Below, piece by piece: positions 12,889 to 20,607 of a stretch of 33,157 bases of DNA. The stretch lies in the NCBI RefSeq assembly GCF_011682145.1, contig NZ_WHJH01000066.1, forward strand, positions 1 through 33,157. Direction: 5' to 3'. A program made the translations under genes and the position numbers. Within the stretch, counting starts at the first letter, position 1. Each line of letters begins with the position of its first letter. The DNA is from Massilia mucilaginosa. Lineage in GTDB: Bacteria; Pseudomonadota; Gammaproteobacteria; Burkholderiales; Burkholderiaceae_D. The notes under the pieces are model-generated. The model was given only the letters and a program-made list of their open reading frames with translations, had not been told where the DNA came from and searched no databases.

Positions 12889-15492
12889 TTATTGCAGTGC
12901 CATGTTGTACTTCATGACCTTGTCTTCGTTGATGAAGTAGATATTGCCTTTTTCATCGACTTTCAGCGTCCCCGAAGCGCCCGTACGGACTACTTCGATG
13001 CTGTCAGGCTTGCTGATATTCACGCGATAGATGTTTGTCTGCTTGGTATCGTTCGCGGAAAAGTACACATACCCGTTCGATTCGACCATGCTGCCCGCAT
13101 TCCATGCAATATTCCATTTCTCGTAAGAGAAATCGTGCGGAGTCTGGAGCTTGTTCACGAATGATTTCGTGTCATGGTCGTAAATGAGCACAGTGTCTTC
13201 GGCTAACACCCAGATTTGCCGGTTCACCCTCAGCAGTGCCGTGATCGCTCTTTCGTTCCACGTACCCTTGGCGACGATATCCTTTTCAATATTCACTTCT
13301 TCGACAGCAAGGGTCTTGAATGGATCGAACGTGAACAGCTTGGCAAAGCCATCGCTCTTCACATTGTCGATATCGCGCCAGACCGACGTTCCGCCGTACA
13401 CCACATCGTCGATCCTGGCCAGTGCCAGGATCGAGTGCCCGTTAAACGGCTTCACGACATCCAAAGACCCGGGGTTCCCAACCGAGTAGACCGCGAGGGC
13501 CCCTTGTTCGTTCACCTTCGGGACGGTTGCAATCACCAGCCGGTCGACCTCGTTGTCATTCCTTTTGGGGACGGGAAGCATGGCAAATGGACGGTTCTGG
13601 CCGTATGTTTTGCCAAGTGCATCGTTTGTTACCTTGGCCTCCAGCCCAGTGTCCGTGATCAGATAGGATTTGATGACCGCGCCGGGATACCCGCCGATAA
13701 ACAGATGGTTGCCGAGTACCGCCATGCCTTCGGCCTGGAGGTATTCTTTGACCAGCACGGGCGGATTGGCTGTCGCGTCGCCAATGCCGATGGCGCCATT
13801 GACAAAGCCCGACGAATACGTCTTGTCGTTATGCACCGCGAGCGTGCGAATACCCGATGCCGTTTCCGGTGCAGGGAACGGGGTCGACTGTGGCAAGGCA
13901 CTTTTGTTGAAGTTGTACAGATCCGCCAGATTGTACCGGACGATCTTGCCTACGCTCTTCTCGGGATCACGCAGAACCGATACAAGCTGGGTAGGCCCGG
14001 AATACGGCGCATACGCGAAGGCGGCGGCAGGGCCCATCTGAATGGCCAGCGCGGTCTCTTCGCCAGCGTCGACGCGGTACGAGGAAAGGTGGGTTCCTTT
14101 GCCGGGACCCAGATCCTTTGTGTAAAACACGGTGTTGTTACACGGAGAAGAAGACAACAGATCTGTACACGCGGGGGAAAGGGTACTGATACCAATCGAA
14201 TTGATGTCCGCCACCTCGGCGCCCGCGCTCTTGCCCGAACGCTCCAGTACCACTGTCCAGTTGCTCGCCCCTGTCAGGCGAACAAACAAGCGATCCTTCG
14301 CGAAGTCCGTATAGTAGGCATATTCCTTGGTCCCATCGATGGGCAGGGGGGCACTCATGCCGCTGCCATCGAGCGCACTTTTGTACAATTTGGCAGGGTT
14401 GCCCATGCCCCAATATATGGCGCGAGGGATGTTGTCGCCGCCAAGGTCGACCGCCAGCGAGCGGACGTGATAACTGGCCGTGGTAACGCCGTCGGTGGTA
14501 ACGCCAGTGGTGGCTGGCAAGGGCAGCATGGTCGTCACTTCTGTATCCGGACAATATTTGAATCCGTCGGCCTTCTTTTCGACGTCATCTGGCGCGAGAC
14601 CGCCAAAAATGCAATTGCCGGGTCCGGCTTTGAGGGACCAGATCGTCCGGGTGCCACCCGCCGCTTTTTTGAATTCCTTGATCACTTTTGGCGCGGCATC
14701 GGTGTTGTAGGAAAATCTGTAGAGCTTGCCGGATGCCGTGCCAAAGTAAGCGGCACTATCGCCGCCGACGACAACGCTCCAGATGTCCTCATTACCAAGC
14801 GTAAATTGCTTGAGTGGCTGACCATCCGAGACGCGGTAGTAGGCAAATTTTGCCGGGTTGCCATTGGCGGCGACGTAGAGTGTATTGCTATCAATCGCCG
14901 CTGCGGAGACGCGGCCGACAAACACCTGCTGACCTCTGTCTTCGAGAATGATTCTGCTCATGGCGACGTCATCGACGTACGCGGTCAGCGAGCCGGTCGA
15001 TTTACCGCGGACGACCACTTTGGCGCTCTCTGCGCCGGCCGGCGCGATCGCCGATACCTTGACGTCACCCCATGCGTTGGCAGGCCCCATCGAGTAGGAC
15101 CATTTCGTTGCCGTACCGATGAGCACATCGTTGGGACCATAGAACTCGATCCCCAGCGATACATCTTCCTGCCCGGGCGTCGAGGTGCGCTTCATCCTGG
15201 CCGACGCGGCGATGAATTGGCCTGGGACGACGGCTTTGACATCGCTGGTCGCCGTCACCGTCGTGTTCTTGACGTTCAGTTGCAGGCACTTGTTCAGGCC
15301 GCAGTCGATTTGCTGACCCGAGATCACGCTGCCGACTGGTTTCCAGGGTGTAATGCCGGCTTCGAAAGTGCCGTTGGACAATTTGAGGTTGTCGGCGGCA
15401 TACGCGAGCGGCATGCCGAGAAGGACGGTGAGTGGAGCGAACGCGGCGACGCGAAGCTTGGGTAAATGGGATGCGATGGATTGGCGCTTCAT
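12889..15492 (-). CDS. Large secreted protein: carbohydrate-binding-like domain plus beta-propeller-like body
   Basis: An 867-residue protein. Residues 1-32 are a signal peptide (LTVLLGMPLAYA, cut before ADNLKLSNG). Residues about 33-185 (NGTFEAGITPWKPVG to AYVDDVAMSRI) match the pattern of CBM4/9-type jelly-roll modules that often bind sugars. The remaining 680 residues are beta-rich with recurring short blocks such as VYGGTSVW, LFIGGYPGAV and AYFGTASGKLYRFSY, as in WD40/YVTN-like propeller repeats, and end KGNIYFINEDKVMKYNM. No catalytic motif was seen. It may be an extracellular polymer-binding or sensory protein. It is monocistronic, with a hairpin after the gene. Confidence 0.72.
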   Translation of the reverse strand: MKRQSIASHLPKLRVAAFAPLTVLLGMPLAYAADNLKLSNGTFEAGITPWKPVGSVISGQQIDCGLNKCLQLNVKNTTVTATSDVKAVVPGQFIAASARMKRTSTPGQEDVSLGIEFYGPNDVLIGTATKWSYSMGPANAWGDVKVSAIAPAGAESAKVVVRGKSTGSLTAYVDDVAMSRIILEDRGQQVFVGRVSAAAIDSNTLYVAANGNPAKFAYYRVSDGQPLKQFTLGNEDIWSVVVGGDSAAYFGTASGKLYRFSYNTDAAPKVIKEFKKAAGGTRTIWSLKAGPGNCIFGGLAPDDVEKKADGFKYCPDTEVTTMLPLPATTGVTTDGVTTASYHVRSLAVDLGGDNIPRAIYWGMGNPAKLYKSALDGSGMSAPLPIDGTKEYAYYTDFAKDRLFVRLTGASNWTVVLERSGKSAGAEVADINSIGISTLSPACTDLLSSSPCNNTVFYTKDLGPGKGTHLSSYRVDAGEETALAIQMGPAAAFAYAPYSGPTQLVSVLRDPEKSVGKIVRYNLADLYNFNKSALPQSTPFPAPETASGIRTLAVHNDKTYSSGFVNGAIGIGDATANPPVLVKEYLQAEGMAVLGNHLFIGGYPGAVIKSYLITDTGLEAKVTNDALGKTYGQNRPFAMLPVPKRNDNEVDRLVIATVPKVNEQGALAVYSVGNPGSLDVVKPFNGHSILALARIDDVVYGGTSVWRDIDNVKSDGFAKLFTFDPFKTLAVEEVNIEKDIVAKGTWNERAITALLRVNRQIWVLAEDTVLIYDHDTKSFVNKLQTPHDFSYEKWNIAWNAGSMVESNGYVYFSANDTKQTNIYRVNISKPDSIEVVRTGASGTLKVDEKGNIYFINEDKVMKYNMALQ

Positions 15493-15653
15493 AGAGCTTT
15501 CATGTCAGGTGAGGAGCAGGTCGCGTAAGCAACGCGCGCTGGCGGGTAAGATTGCAATTTTGACATAATTGCCTGATGAGCGCGTCTTACTTGCCGAAAA
15601 CGTGACTTAAATGCAACTGCACCTTCGCGCAAACCCTAGACAAGCGGTTCAGT

Positions 15654-15755
15654 TCATTGAGCTTTGAGCAAGTCCGCGACAGCGGCCAGCAAGGCGGCTG
15701 CCTTCCCCTTGCCCAGCGCCGGCATCATCGGATCGTGGTCCTCGTCACAGTCCAT
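15654..15755 (-). CDS. 33-residue ORF overlapping the sirtuin stop
   Basis: ATGGACTGTGA joins the sirtuin TGA (15745-15747) with an out-of-frame ATG at 15755. The product is acidic at the start (MDCDEDHDPMMPALGKGK) and then an Ala/Leu helix (AAALLAAVADLLKAQ). It could be a translationally coupled small protein or the former C-terminus of the sirtuin moved out of frame. Only the overlap and the helix-like composition support it. Confidence 0.35.
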   Translation of the reverse strand: MDCDEDHDPMMPALGKGKAAALLAAVADLLKAQ

Positions 15756-16578
15756 CCATCGCCGCGGCAATCCGCGAAATGCCTTCCAGCGCGCCGAGCG
15801 CGATACCGATATCGCGCGCCAGGCCAACCGCCGACTCGCCCGGATTGACGCGGATCAGCGGGCGGCCCTGGGTTTCGCCGAACACCCGCACCGAGGGAAT
15901 CCAGGTGCCGGCGCCCAGTTCGATGATGACGGCGCGTTGCTGGCGCGCCAGCCAGGTGTCGAGGCGGTGTTCCTGCTGGTCGGCATACACGGAGTCCCAT
16001 AGCCTGTCGCCGAACATCAGGATGTTCGGCCGCGCGATGTCGCCGCAGTTGGGGCAGCGCGGCAGCGCGCAAGTCAGCAGGCATTGTTCTTCGTCAATCA
16101 CAGGAACGAACGCTTGCGCGGACCAGGTCGGATAGCCGCAGTCGCCCAGGCATTGCAGCTTTTCGATGCTGCCGTGACACTCCACCACGCGCTCGTCAAG
16201 CATGCCGCTGCGCTGGAATTGTCCATCGACATTGCTGGTGAAGACGAAGGCACCGTTCGGCAGGCGCGCCGCGATGCGCTTGAGGATGCCGAATCCCGCG
16301 TGCGGGACCGTGCGCCGGTACAGTTGCAGCCGGTGGCCGTAAAAGCCCCAGGCCAGTTCGGGGCGCTCGCGAAAGGCGCGCGGGTTGGCAATCTCGGTAA
16401 AGCGCAGGCCGTGCTTGCCCAGGGCCGGATAAGCGTTCCAGAAACCCTTATCGCCGCGAAAGTCCGGCAGGCCGGAGTCGATGCCCATGCCGGCCCCAGC
16501 CGTGATCACGATGCCGTCGCACTGGTCGATGAGGGCGGCCGCGTCCGCGCAAGCCTGGTCGAGAGAGGAGTTCGTCAT
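15745..16578 (-). CDS. Sir2-family NAD-dependent protein deacylase
   Basis: A 277-residue sirtuin. The Rossmann NAD site is GAGMGIDSGLPDFRG, further NAD contacts are TSNVDGQF, and the catalytic histidine lies in ECHGSIEKLQC. Two cysteine pairs (LQCLGDC and LPRCPNC) form the zinc ribbon. PNILMFGD and ELGAGTWIPS complete the family pattern. It would remove acyl groups from lysines with NAD as co-substrate. ATG at 16578 is preferred since the preceding 20 residues in frame (MGRRQVQAVEW) do not belong to the family. The glycine-rich loop is typical; the Asp/Arg after GFW suggests class U or III, which cannot be settled here. It stands alone, convergent with nothing. Confidence 0.9.
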   Translation of the reverse strand: MTNSSLDQACADAAALIDQCDGIVITAGAGMGIDSGLPDFRGDKGFWNAYPALGKHGLRFTEIANPRAFRERPELAWGFYGHRLQLYRRTVPHAGFGILKRIAARLPNGAFVFTSNVDGQFQRSGMLDERVVECHGSIEKLQCLGDCGYPTWSAQAFVPVIDEEQCLLTCALPRCPNCGDIARPNILMFGDRLWDSVYADQQEHRLDTWLARQQRAVIIELGAGTWIPSVRVFGETQGRPLIRVNPGESAVGLARDIGIALGALEGISRIAAAMDGL

Positions 16579-16785
16579 ACCGCACTTCTTGAAAATGGAG
16601 AGGCACCATTCTACGGCCTGCACTTGCCGCCTACCCATTTCCAGGCAATTGCAATGCCGAAGCGCAAAATTAACTTCGAGAAATTGAGCGTGCGTTTGAT
16701 GCAGCTCTAGTCATTTATTGAACTAATCAGAATGCGGGGTATACCGCTCTGTAACACTGGAATCTCACGTCATGGGAGGTTCATC

Positions 16786-16971
16786 ATGTATTTCGAAATC
16801 TACCAAACTCAATCCTCGGAAAAAGCCCGCAAAGAGTGGCGCTGGCGCCTGAAGGCCAAGAATCACGAAATCATTGCCAGCGGCGAGAGCTACAGCTCGC
16901 GCGCGAAAGTGCTGGCGGCGATCGAGCTGATCAAGTCCGTCACCGCGCGCACCAAGATTGTCGAGGGTTGA
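16786..16971 (+). CDS. DUF1508 (YegP-like) small protein
   Basis: A 61-residue protein with the DUF1508 pattern: MYFEIYQTQSSEKARKEWRW, LKAKNHEIIASGESYSSRA and a helix AAIELIKSV. Family members are single or tandem small alpha/beta units of unknown role, often stress-linked. ATG at 16786 is chosen because GGGAGGT precedes it and the fold begins there. A palindromic hairpin follows, then the I78-like gene 60 bp on. Confidence 0.85.
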   Translation: MYFEIYQTQSSEKARKEWRWRLKAKNHEIIASGESYSSRAKVLAAIELIKSVTARTKIVEG

Positions 16972-16989
16972 TCCGCCGTGGCACGCGGG

Positions 16990-17009
16990 CAAGCCGCCGC
17001 GGCGGCTTG
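16990..17009. terminator. 20-bp perfect palindrome between two small genes
   Basis: CAAGCCGCCGCGGCGGCTTG is a perfect 20-bp palindrome, 18 bp after the DUF1508 stop and 10 bp before the AAGGAG site of the next gene. In RNA it would form a GC-rich hairpin followed by TCCCTTCTT. It may terminate the first transcript, protect its 3' end or block the ribosome site; the sequence alone does not decide. Confidence 0.5.
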
Positions 17010-17031
17010 TCCCTTCTTCAAGGAGCTTATG

Positions 17032-17238
17032 ATGCAAAACAATAATTGCCGCCAATTGGATGTGACCAGGGAAATCCCACGGTCGGTTCCGCTGACCCTG
17101 CGCGAACTGACCGGCCGCCGTGTCCGCGTGGTGCCGTTCGGCGCCCTGATCACCCAGGAGTTCATCGCCGGCCGTGTGACCATTTACCTGAATCAACAGA
17201 ACCTGGTTCGTAACGTCGTGGTCGAAACCTGCGACTGA
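17032..17238 (+). CDS. I78-like peptidase inhibitor family protein
   Basis: A 68-residue protein. LRELTGRRVRVVPFG, then LITQEFIAGRVTIYLNQ and NLVRNVVVETC follows the pattern of inhibitor I78 proteins (potato-inhibitor-I-like fold; RVxxP, then FxxxRxxxxxN, then a final VxxC). No export signal is seen, unlike many I78 proteins, so it may act in the cytoplasm or the signal may be absent. ATG at 17032 is used because AAGGAG (17020-17025) is 6 bp before it; ATG 17029 is only 3 bp away. Confidence 0.6.
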   Translation: MQNNNCRQLDVTREIPRSVPLTLRELTGRRVRVVPFGALITQEFIAGRVTIYLNQQNLVRNVVVETCD

Positions 17239-17286
17239 GAGCGGCACAGTGCCGCAGGCCGGGGCGTCGCCTGGCGCCCTGTCGCC

Positions 17287-17736
17287 CTATTTGTTCACTA
17301 CTTCGCCGGCCAGCTTGTCGAGGATCGTTTCCAGTTCTTCGCGGTCTTGTTTGGCAACGCCACGGCGGATCAAGGCCTGGCCGACGTATTCCCCCATCAC
17401 CTGCAATTCTTCACTGGTCAGCGCCATGCCGCGATGCGCCAGCGCCATCGAATCGCCTTCGTACTTGCAGGGACCACCGCTGAGCGAACAGAGATGCGAG
17501 ACCACGCTGGCCTTGAGCCTGACCAGGTTCACGCCCTCGAAAGTGCGCCTGGAACGTGGGTCGATGGATACCTTCGATACAAAATCGTCGACCACGGCGG
17601 TCAGGTTTTGCATGCCGCCGAGACGCTCGAACAGCGACGTTGTGGGCGCGAGGGGGACGGTGGGCGAGCAGGCGGTGGCGCCAAACAAGGCGCTGACGGC
17701 GAGCAGGGCCGCCGCGCTGGCGGTGCGAGTAGTCAT
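17287..17736 (-). CDS. Lipoprotein truncated haemoglobin (group 1-like)
   Basis: A 149-residue protein. The N-terminus (about 1-23) is a signal peptide with a lipobox ending in the cysteine of FGATAC. From SLFERLGGMQNLTAVVDDF to LQVMGEYVGQAL it follows the truncated haemoglobin group 1 fold. The proximal haem histidine is in LAHRGMALTSEEL. The usual B10 tyrosine after VDDF is Val by eye, which would change ligand binding. It probably sits on the periplasmic side of a membrane and binds O2 or NO. An internal cysteine pair (LCSLSGGPC) could form a disulfide, which fits export. Confidence 0.8.
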   Translation of the reverse strand: MTTRTASAAALLAVSALFGATACSPTVPLAPTTSLFERLGGMQNLTAVVDDFVSKVSIDPRSRRTFEGVNLVRLKASVVSHLCSLSGGPCKYEGDSMALAHRGMALTSEELQVMGEYVGQALIRRGVAKQDREELETILDKLAGEVVNK

Positions 17737-17827
17737 CGAATGGGTTCCTGATGGTCAGTCATCATCCTAGCACTGCCGCCGCGCGGGGCTGTTCCGCTTC
17801 GATTGCGCGCACGCGGCGAGCTATGCG

Positions 17828-17853
17828 GCGCGTCGCGTACGCGCGTCGCGTAC
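17828..17853. repeat. 13-bp tandem repeat with palindromic centres
   Basis: GCGCGTCGCGTAC occurs twice in tandem. Each copy with its right flank contains the 10-bp palindrome CGCGTACGCG (17834-17843 and 17847-17856). It lies about 60 bp upstream of the 72-residue gene at 17912 and could be an operator pair for it. Confidence 0.5.
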
Positions 17854-17911
17854 GCGGGCAATCCGGCGCGCGGGCCTATACTCGCCGTTTTCCCCTGACA
17901 GTGAGAACACG

Positions 17912-18130
17912 ATGAGCGATTCCGAGGTAAAAGTCATGCTGAGCGAAATTAACAGCGGCGCTGGTGCGAATGTGCTCAATGCGCACCGGGCCGCCGTGAC
18001 CATCGCCCAATACATGCAGCTGTGCGAGGGATTGCGCGGCATTATTCCCGATGGGGAAGTGAGCCTGGTCGCGGCAAGATTGACCGCAGGCATTGTCGCC
18101 AATCCGAGCTTCGCCTTGTCGACCCAGTAA
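17912..18130 (+). CDS. Small protein of unknown function
   Basis: A 72-residue protein, not recognised. It is helical and moderately acidic at the N-terminus (SDSEVKVMLSEINSGAG), then ANVLNAHRAAVTIAQYM and VSLVAARLTAGIVANP. It has no signal peptide or metal motif. Codon use matches the neighbours. It is convergent with the GT9 gene, about 30 bp apart. Upstream palindromic repeats may regulate it. Confidence 0.6.
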   Translation: MSDSEVKVMLSEINSGAGANVLNAHRAAVTIAQYMQLCEGLRGIIPDGEVSLVAARLTAGIVANPSFALSTQ

Positions 18131-18160
18131 GGCAGGCAGGCCGCTCGTGCGCGCGGCCCC

Positions 18161-19261
18161 TCAAGGGCCGGCAGATGACGCGCGGTAATGCCTCGTCGTG
18201 CCCATCAGGCTGCACACCGCGTCCACCACCGTGGCCGGCGCGACCTTGGCCAGGCAGTCGTGATGTCCCTCCGGGCACACGCTCTTGTAGCAGAAGCGGC
18301 AGGGCACGTCGTGGTACAGCAGCCGGCTCTCGACCTGCCACGGCGTGTGCTGCGGATTGGTGAGCGCGTACAAGGTGGCCAGCGGCGTGCCGAGCGCCGC
18401 TGCGATATGCGCCGGACCGGTGTTGTTCGACACTACCACCGTGGCCAGGCGGATCGCCGCCCCCAGTTCGCCCAGGCCGAGCTGGCCGGCCAGCGAATGG
18501 GTCGCCACGCCGCAGCCTGCGCGAATGCCGTCGATCAGCGCCGCTTCGTGCGCATCTCCGGTCAGCACGATCGGGCAGCCGGTGCGGCGCGACAGGGCGC
18601 CGATCACGTCGGCCCAGCGCTCCGGCGGATAGCGGCGCGACGCCGCACTGGCGCCCGGATGCATGAGAATCCACGGCCGTCCGCGCCGGATGCCGCGCTC
18701 CTCCAGCATGCGCCGCACCGCCATCAGGTCGTGCGCGCGCAGCGCGAACCGCAAGCGCGCATCGCCGCTGCGACAGCCCACGCTGGCGACCAGGTCGCGC
18801 TGGCGCTGCACTTCATGGCGGATCTGCGCGCCGGGCTCGTCGTCCACCACCCAGTGCGAGAGCATGCGATAGGGGTTTTCGCGGCAATGGCCGAGCCGCA
18901 GCGGAATGCCGGCCATGTAGCACATCAGGGCGGCGGGCAGGGCGCTCTGGCTGAAGGATGTAAACACGACGGCGGCGTCGAAATGGCGCTCGGCCAGCTG
19001 GCCGACAAAATCGCTGTCGGCCGAGGGCGGGTGCGACGCGCCCGCCTTCATCCACGGGGCCGCGTAAGTGATGACCGCGTCCACATCGCCCAAATGGGGG
19101 GCCAGCGCCGTGCCGCTCGCCGAACCGAGCAGGGTGAGCGTGCGGCCGGGGCGCGCCTGCCTGAGGGCGCGCATCGCCGGGGTGCACATCAGCACGTCGC
19201 CCATCGAATCGAGGCGCACGCACAGGATGTTGCGCGCATCCATCCACTGCGGCGCGCTCAT
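18161..19261 (-). CDS. Glycosyltransferase family 9 (heptosyltransferase-like)
   Basis: A 366-residue GT-B enzyme. The N-terminus ILCVRLDSMGDVLMCTPAMR is the GT9 acceptor-side signature shared with WaaC/WaaF. WILMHPGASAASRRYPPERW is the C-terminal sugar-nucleotide motif, and TVVVSNNTGPAHIAAALGTP the conserved D/N-TG-P loop. It would transfer a heptose or related sugar from ADP-heptose. It is last in a five-gene operon and overlaps the HAD phosphatase by 4 bases. The start at 19261 is preferred because the frame further upstream is antisense to the phosphatase. A late cluster of cysteines (CRFCYKSVCPEGHHDC) is typical of many GT9 members. Confidence 0.88.
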   Translation of the reverse strand: MSAPQWMDARNILCVRLDSMGDVLMCTPAMRALRQARPGRTLTLLGSASGTALAPHLGDVDAVITYAAPWMKAGASHPPSADSDFVGQLAERHFDAAVVFTSFSQSALPAALMCYMAGIPLRLGHCRENPYRMLSHWVVDDEPGAQIRHEVQRQRDLVASVGCRSGDARLRFALRAHDLMAVRRMLEERGIRRGRPWILMHPGASAASRRYPPERWADVIGALSRRTGCPIVLTGDAHEAALIDGIRAGCGVATHSLAGQLGLGELGAAIRLATVVVSNNTGPAHIAAALGTPLATLYALTNPQHTPWQVESRLLYHDVPCRFCYKSVCPEGHHDCLAKVAPATVVDAVCSLMGTTRHYRASSAGP

Positions 19262-19824
19262 CGGCGATCCTCGTCGTGCCTGACGATCATCACGGCCGCC
19301 GCGTACAGGTCGGTGGCGATGCGGGTGGGAACGCGGTGCGGCCCCAGCTGCCACTCGGTTTCGTTGCCCTTGTCGATCAGCAGGGTGCGGCAGCCGGCGC
19401 GGTTGCCGGCTTCGACATCATGCAGGATGTCGCCCACCATCCAGGAGGCGCGCAGGTCGATGCCGTGCTCGCGGGCGGCGCGCTGCAGCATGCCCGGCAT
19501 GGGCTTGCGGCAAGTGCATGCCACCGCGTAGGGCGCCACCGTGCCGGCCGGATGGTGCGGGCAGTAGTAAAAGCCGTCCAGCATCAGTTGTTCGCGGAAC
19601 AGCAGGTCGGCCAGGCGCCGCTCGATGCAGCCCATGGCGTCTTCGCCAAAGTAGCCATGCGCAATGCCATCCTGGTTGCTGATGATGAAAATGCGGTAGT
19701 CGAAGCGCGCCAGCAGGCGCAGGGCCGCCCCGGCGCCGCTGCACAGGGTGATGCGGCGCGGTTCGGCGTTGTAGGGCAGGTCGTCGACCAGGGTGCCGTC
19801 CTTGTCCAGAAAGATCGCTCGCAT
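19258..19824 (-). CDS. D-glycero-manno-heptose-1,7-bisphosphatase-type HAD phosphatase
   Basis: A 188-residue HAD-IIIA phosphatase of the GmhB/HisB-N group. Motif I is FLDKDGTLVDD (nucleophile and acid Asp), motif II FIISNQDGIAHG, motif III lysine in CRKPMPGM and motif IV MVGDILHDVEAG. The zinc-binding loop CPHHPAG and CTC is the GmhB hallmark. It would remove a phosphate from heptose-1,7-bisphosphate on the way to ADP-heptose or GDP-heptose. The place between an SDR and a GT9 gene supports heptose sugar-nucleotide work for a surface glycan rather than histidine synthesis. Confidence 0.86.
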   Translation of the reverse strand: MRAIFLDKDGTLVDDLPYNAEPRRITLCSGAGAALRLLARFDYRIFIISNQDGIAHGYFGEDAMGCIERRLADLLFREQLMLDGFYYCPHHPAGTVAPYAVACTCRKPMPGMLQRAAREHGIDLRASWMVGDILHDVEAGNRAGCRTLLIDKGNETEWQLGPHRVPTRIATDLYAAAVMIVRHDEDRR

Positions 19825-19845
19825 GATTCAGGTCGCTCTCATGGT

Positions 19846-20595
19846 CTAGGGCCAGGAAGATTCTTGCATCGGCAGCACGGTGATTTCGGCCACCACGCTC
19901 TCGGGCGGCAGCAGCAGGATCGAGCGGATCGCCTGGGCCACGTTCATCGGGTCTTGCAGGGTGGCGGCGTCGAGCTCGGGAAAGCGGTCGAGCAGGAAAG
20001 GCGTGCGCATGCCGCCGGCGATCACGGCCGTGACCTTGATGTTGTGCGGCCGCAGTTCGGCATGCATGGCATGCGACAGCCCCAGCAGCCCCCACTTGCT
20101 GGCATGGTAGGCGCTGGCGTTGGGCCAGGCGCGCTTGGCGGCGGTGGAGGCGACATTGACGATGTGGCCGCCTCCGGCGCGGCGCATGTGCTGCGACGCA
20201 TATTTGGACAGCAGGAAGGGGCCGTTCAGGTTGGTGCCGATGACGCGCATCCATTGCTGGGGAGTCATGTCGGCCAGCGGCAGGGTGACGTCGGTGCCGG
20301 CGTTGTTGATCAGTACGTCGAGGCGGCCGAAGCGTTCGAGCGCGGTGCCGATGGCGTGCTCGGCGCTGGCCGGGTCGCCCACGTCGAAGCCGAGCGCATG
20401 CACGCGCACGCCATGTTCGCGCAGGATGTTGGCGCTGACGGTGGCCATGTCGTGGTTGATGTCGGCGACGATGAGGTCGGCGCCGGAACGCGCCAGCAGC
20501 TGGCACAGCGCCGCGCCGAGTCCGCTGGCGCCGCCGGTGACGAACACGGCCTTGCCGCGCAGGCTGGGCGGTTCGGGAGCAAGTTGATCGGACAT
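19846..20595 (-). CDS. Short-chain dehydrogenase/reductase
   Basis: A 249-residue classical SDR: nucleotide loop TGGASGLG, NNAG, catalytic serine in NVASTAAK and the YxxxK motif YHASK. The cofactor is probably NAD, as Asp follows the second strand (IVADINHD). The gene lies between a GT4 and the HAD gene with gaps of 12 and 21 bp, so it probably modifies the sugar or acceptor made in this pathway. The AGGAGG site overlaps the stop codon of the upstream GT4 gene, giving tight translational coupling. Substrate unknown. Confidence 0.85.
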   Translation of the reverse strand: MSDQLAPEPPSLRGKAVFVTGGASGLGAALCQLLARSGADLIVADINHDMATVSANILREHGVRVHALGFDVGDPASAEHAIGTALERFGRLDVLINNAGTDVTLPLADMTPQQWMRVIGTNLNGPFLLSKYASQHMRRAGGGHIVNVASTAAKRAWPNASAYHASKWGLLGLSHAMHAELRPHNIKVTAVIAGGMRTPFLLDRFPELDAATLQDPMNVAQAIRSILLLPPESVVAEITVLPMQESSWP

Positions 20596-20607
20596 GGAAC
20601 AGTCCTC

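Noticed and set aside
13216-15465. 749-codon plus-strand frame opposite the secreted protein
   Set aside because: No start site or domain; the minus-strand frame has a signal peptide and a coherent fold pattern.
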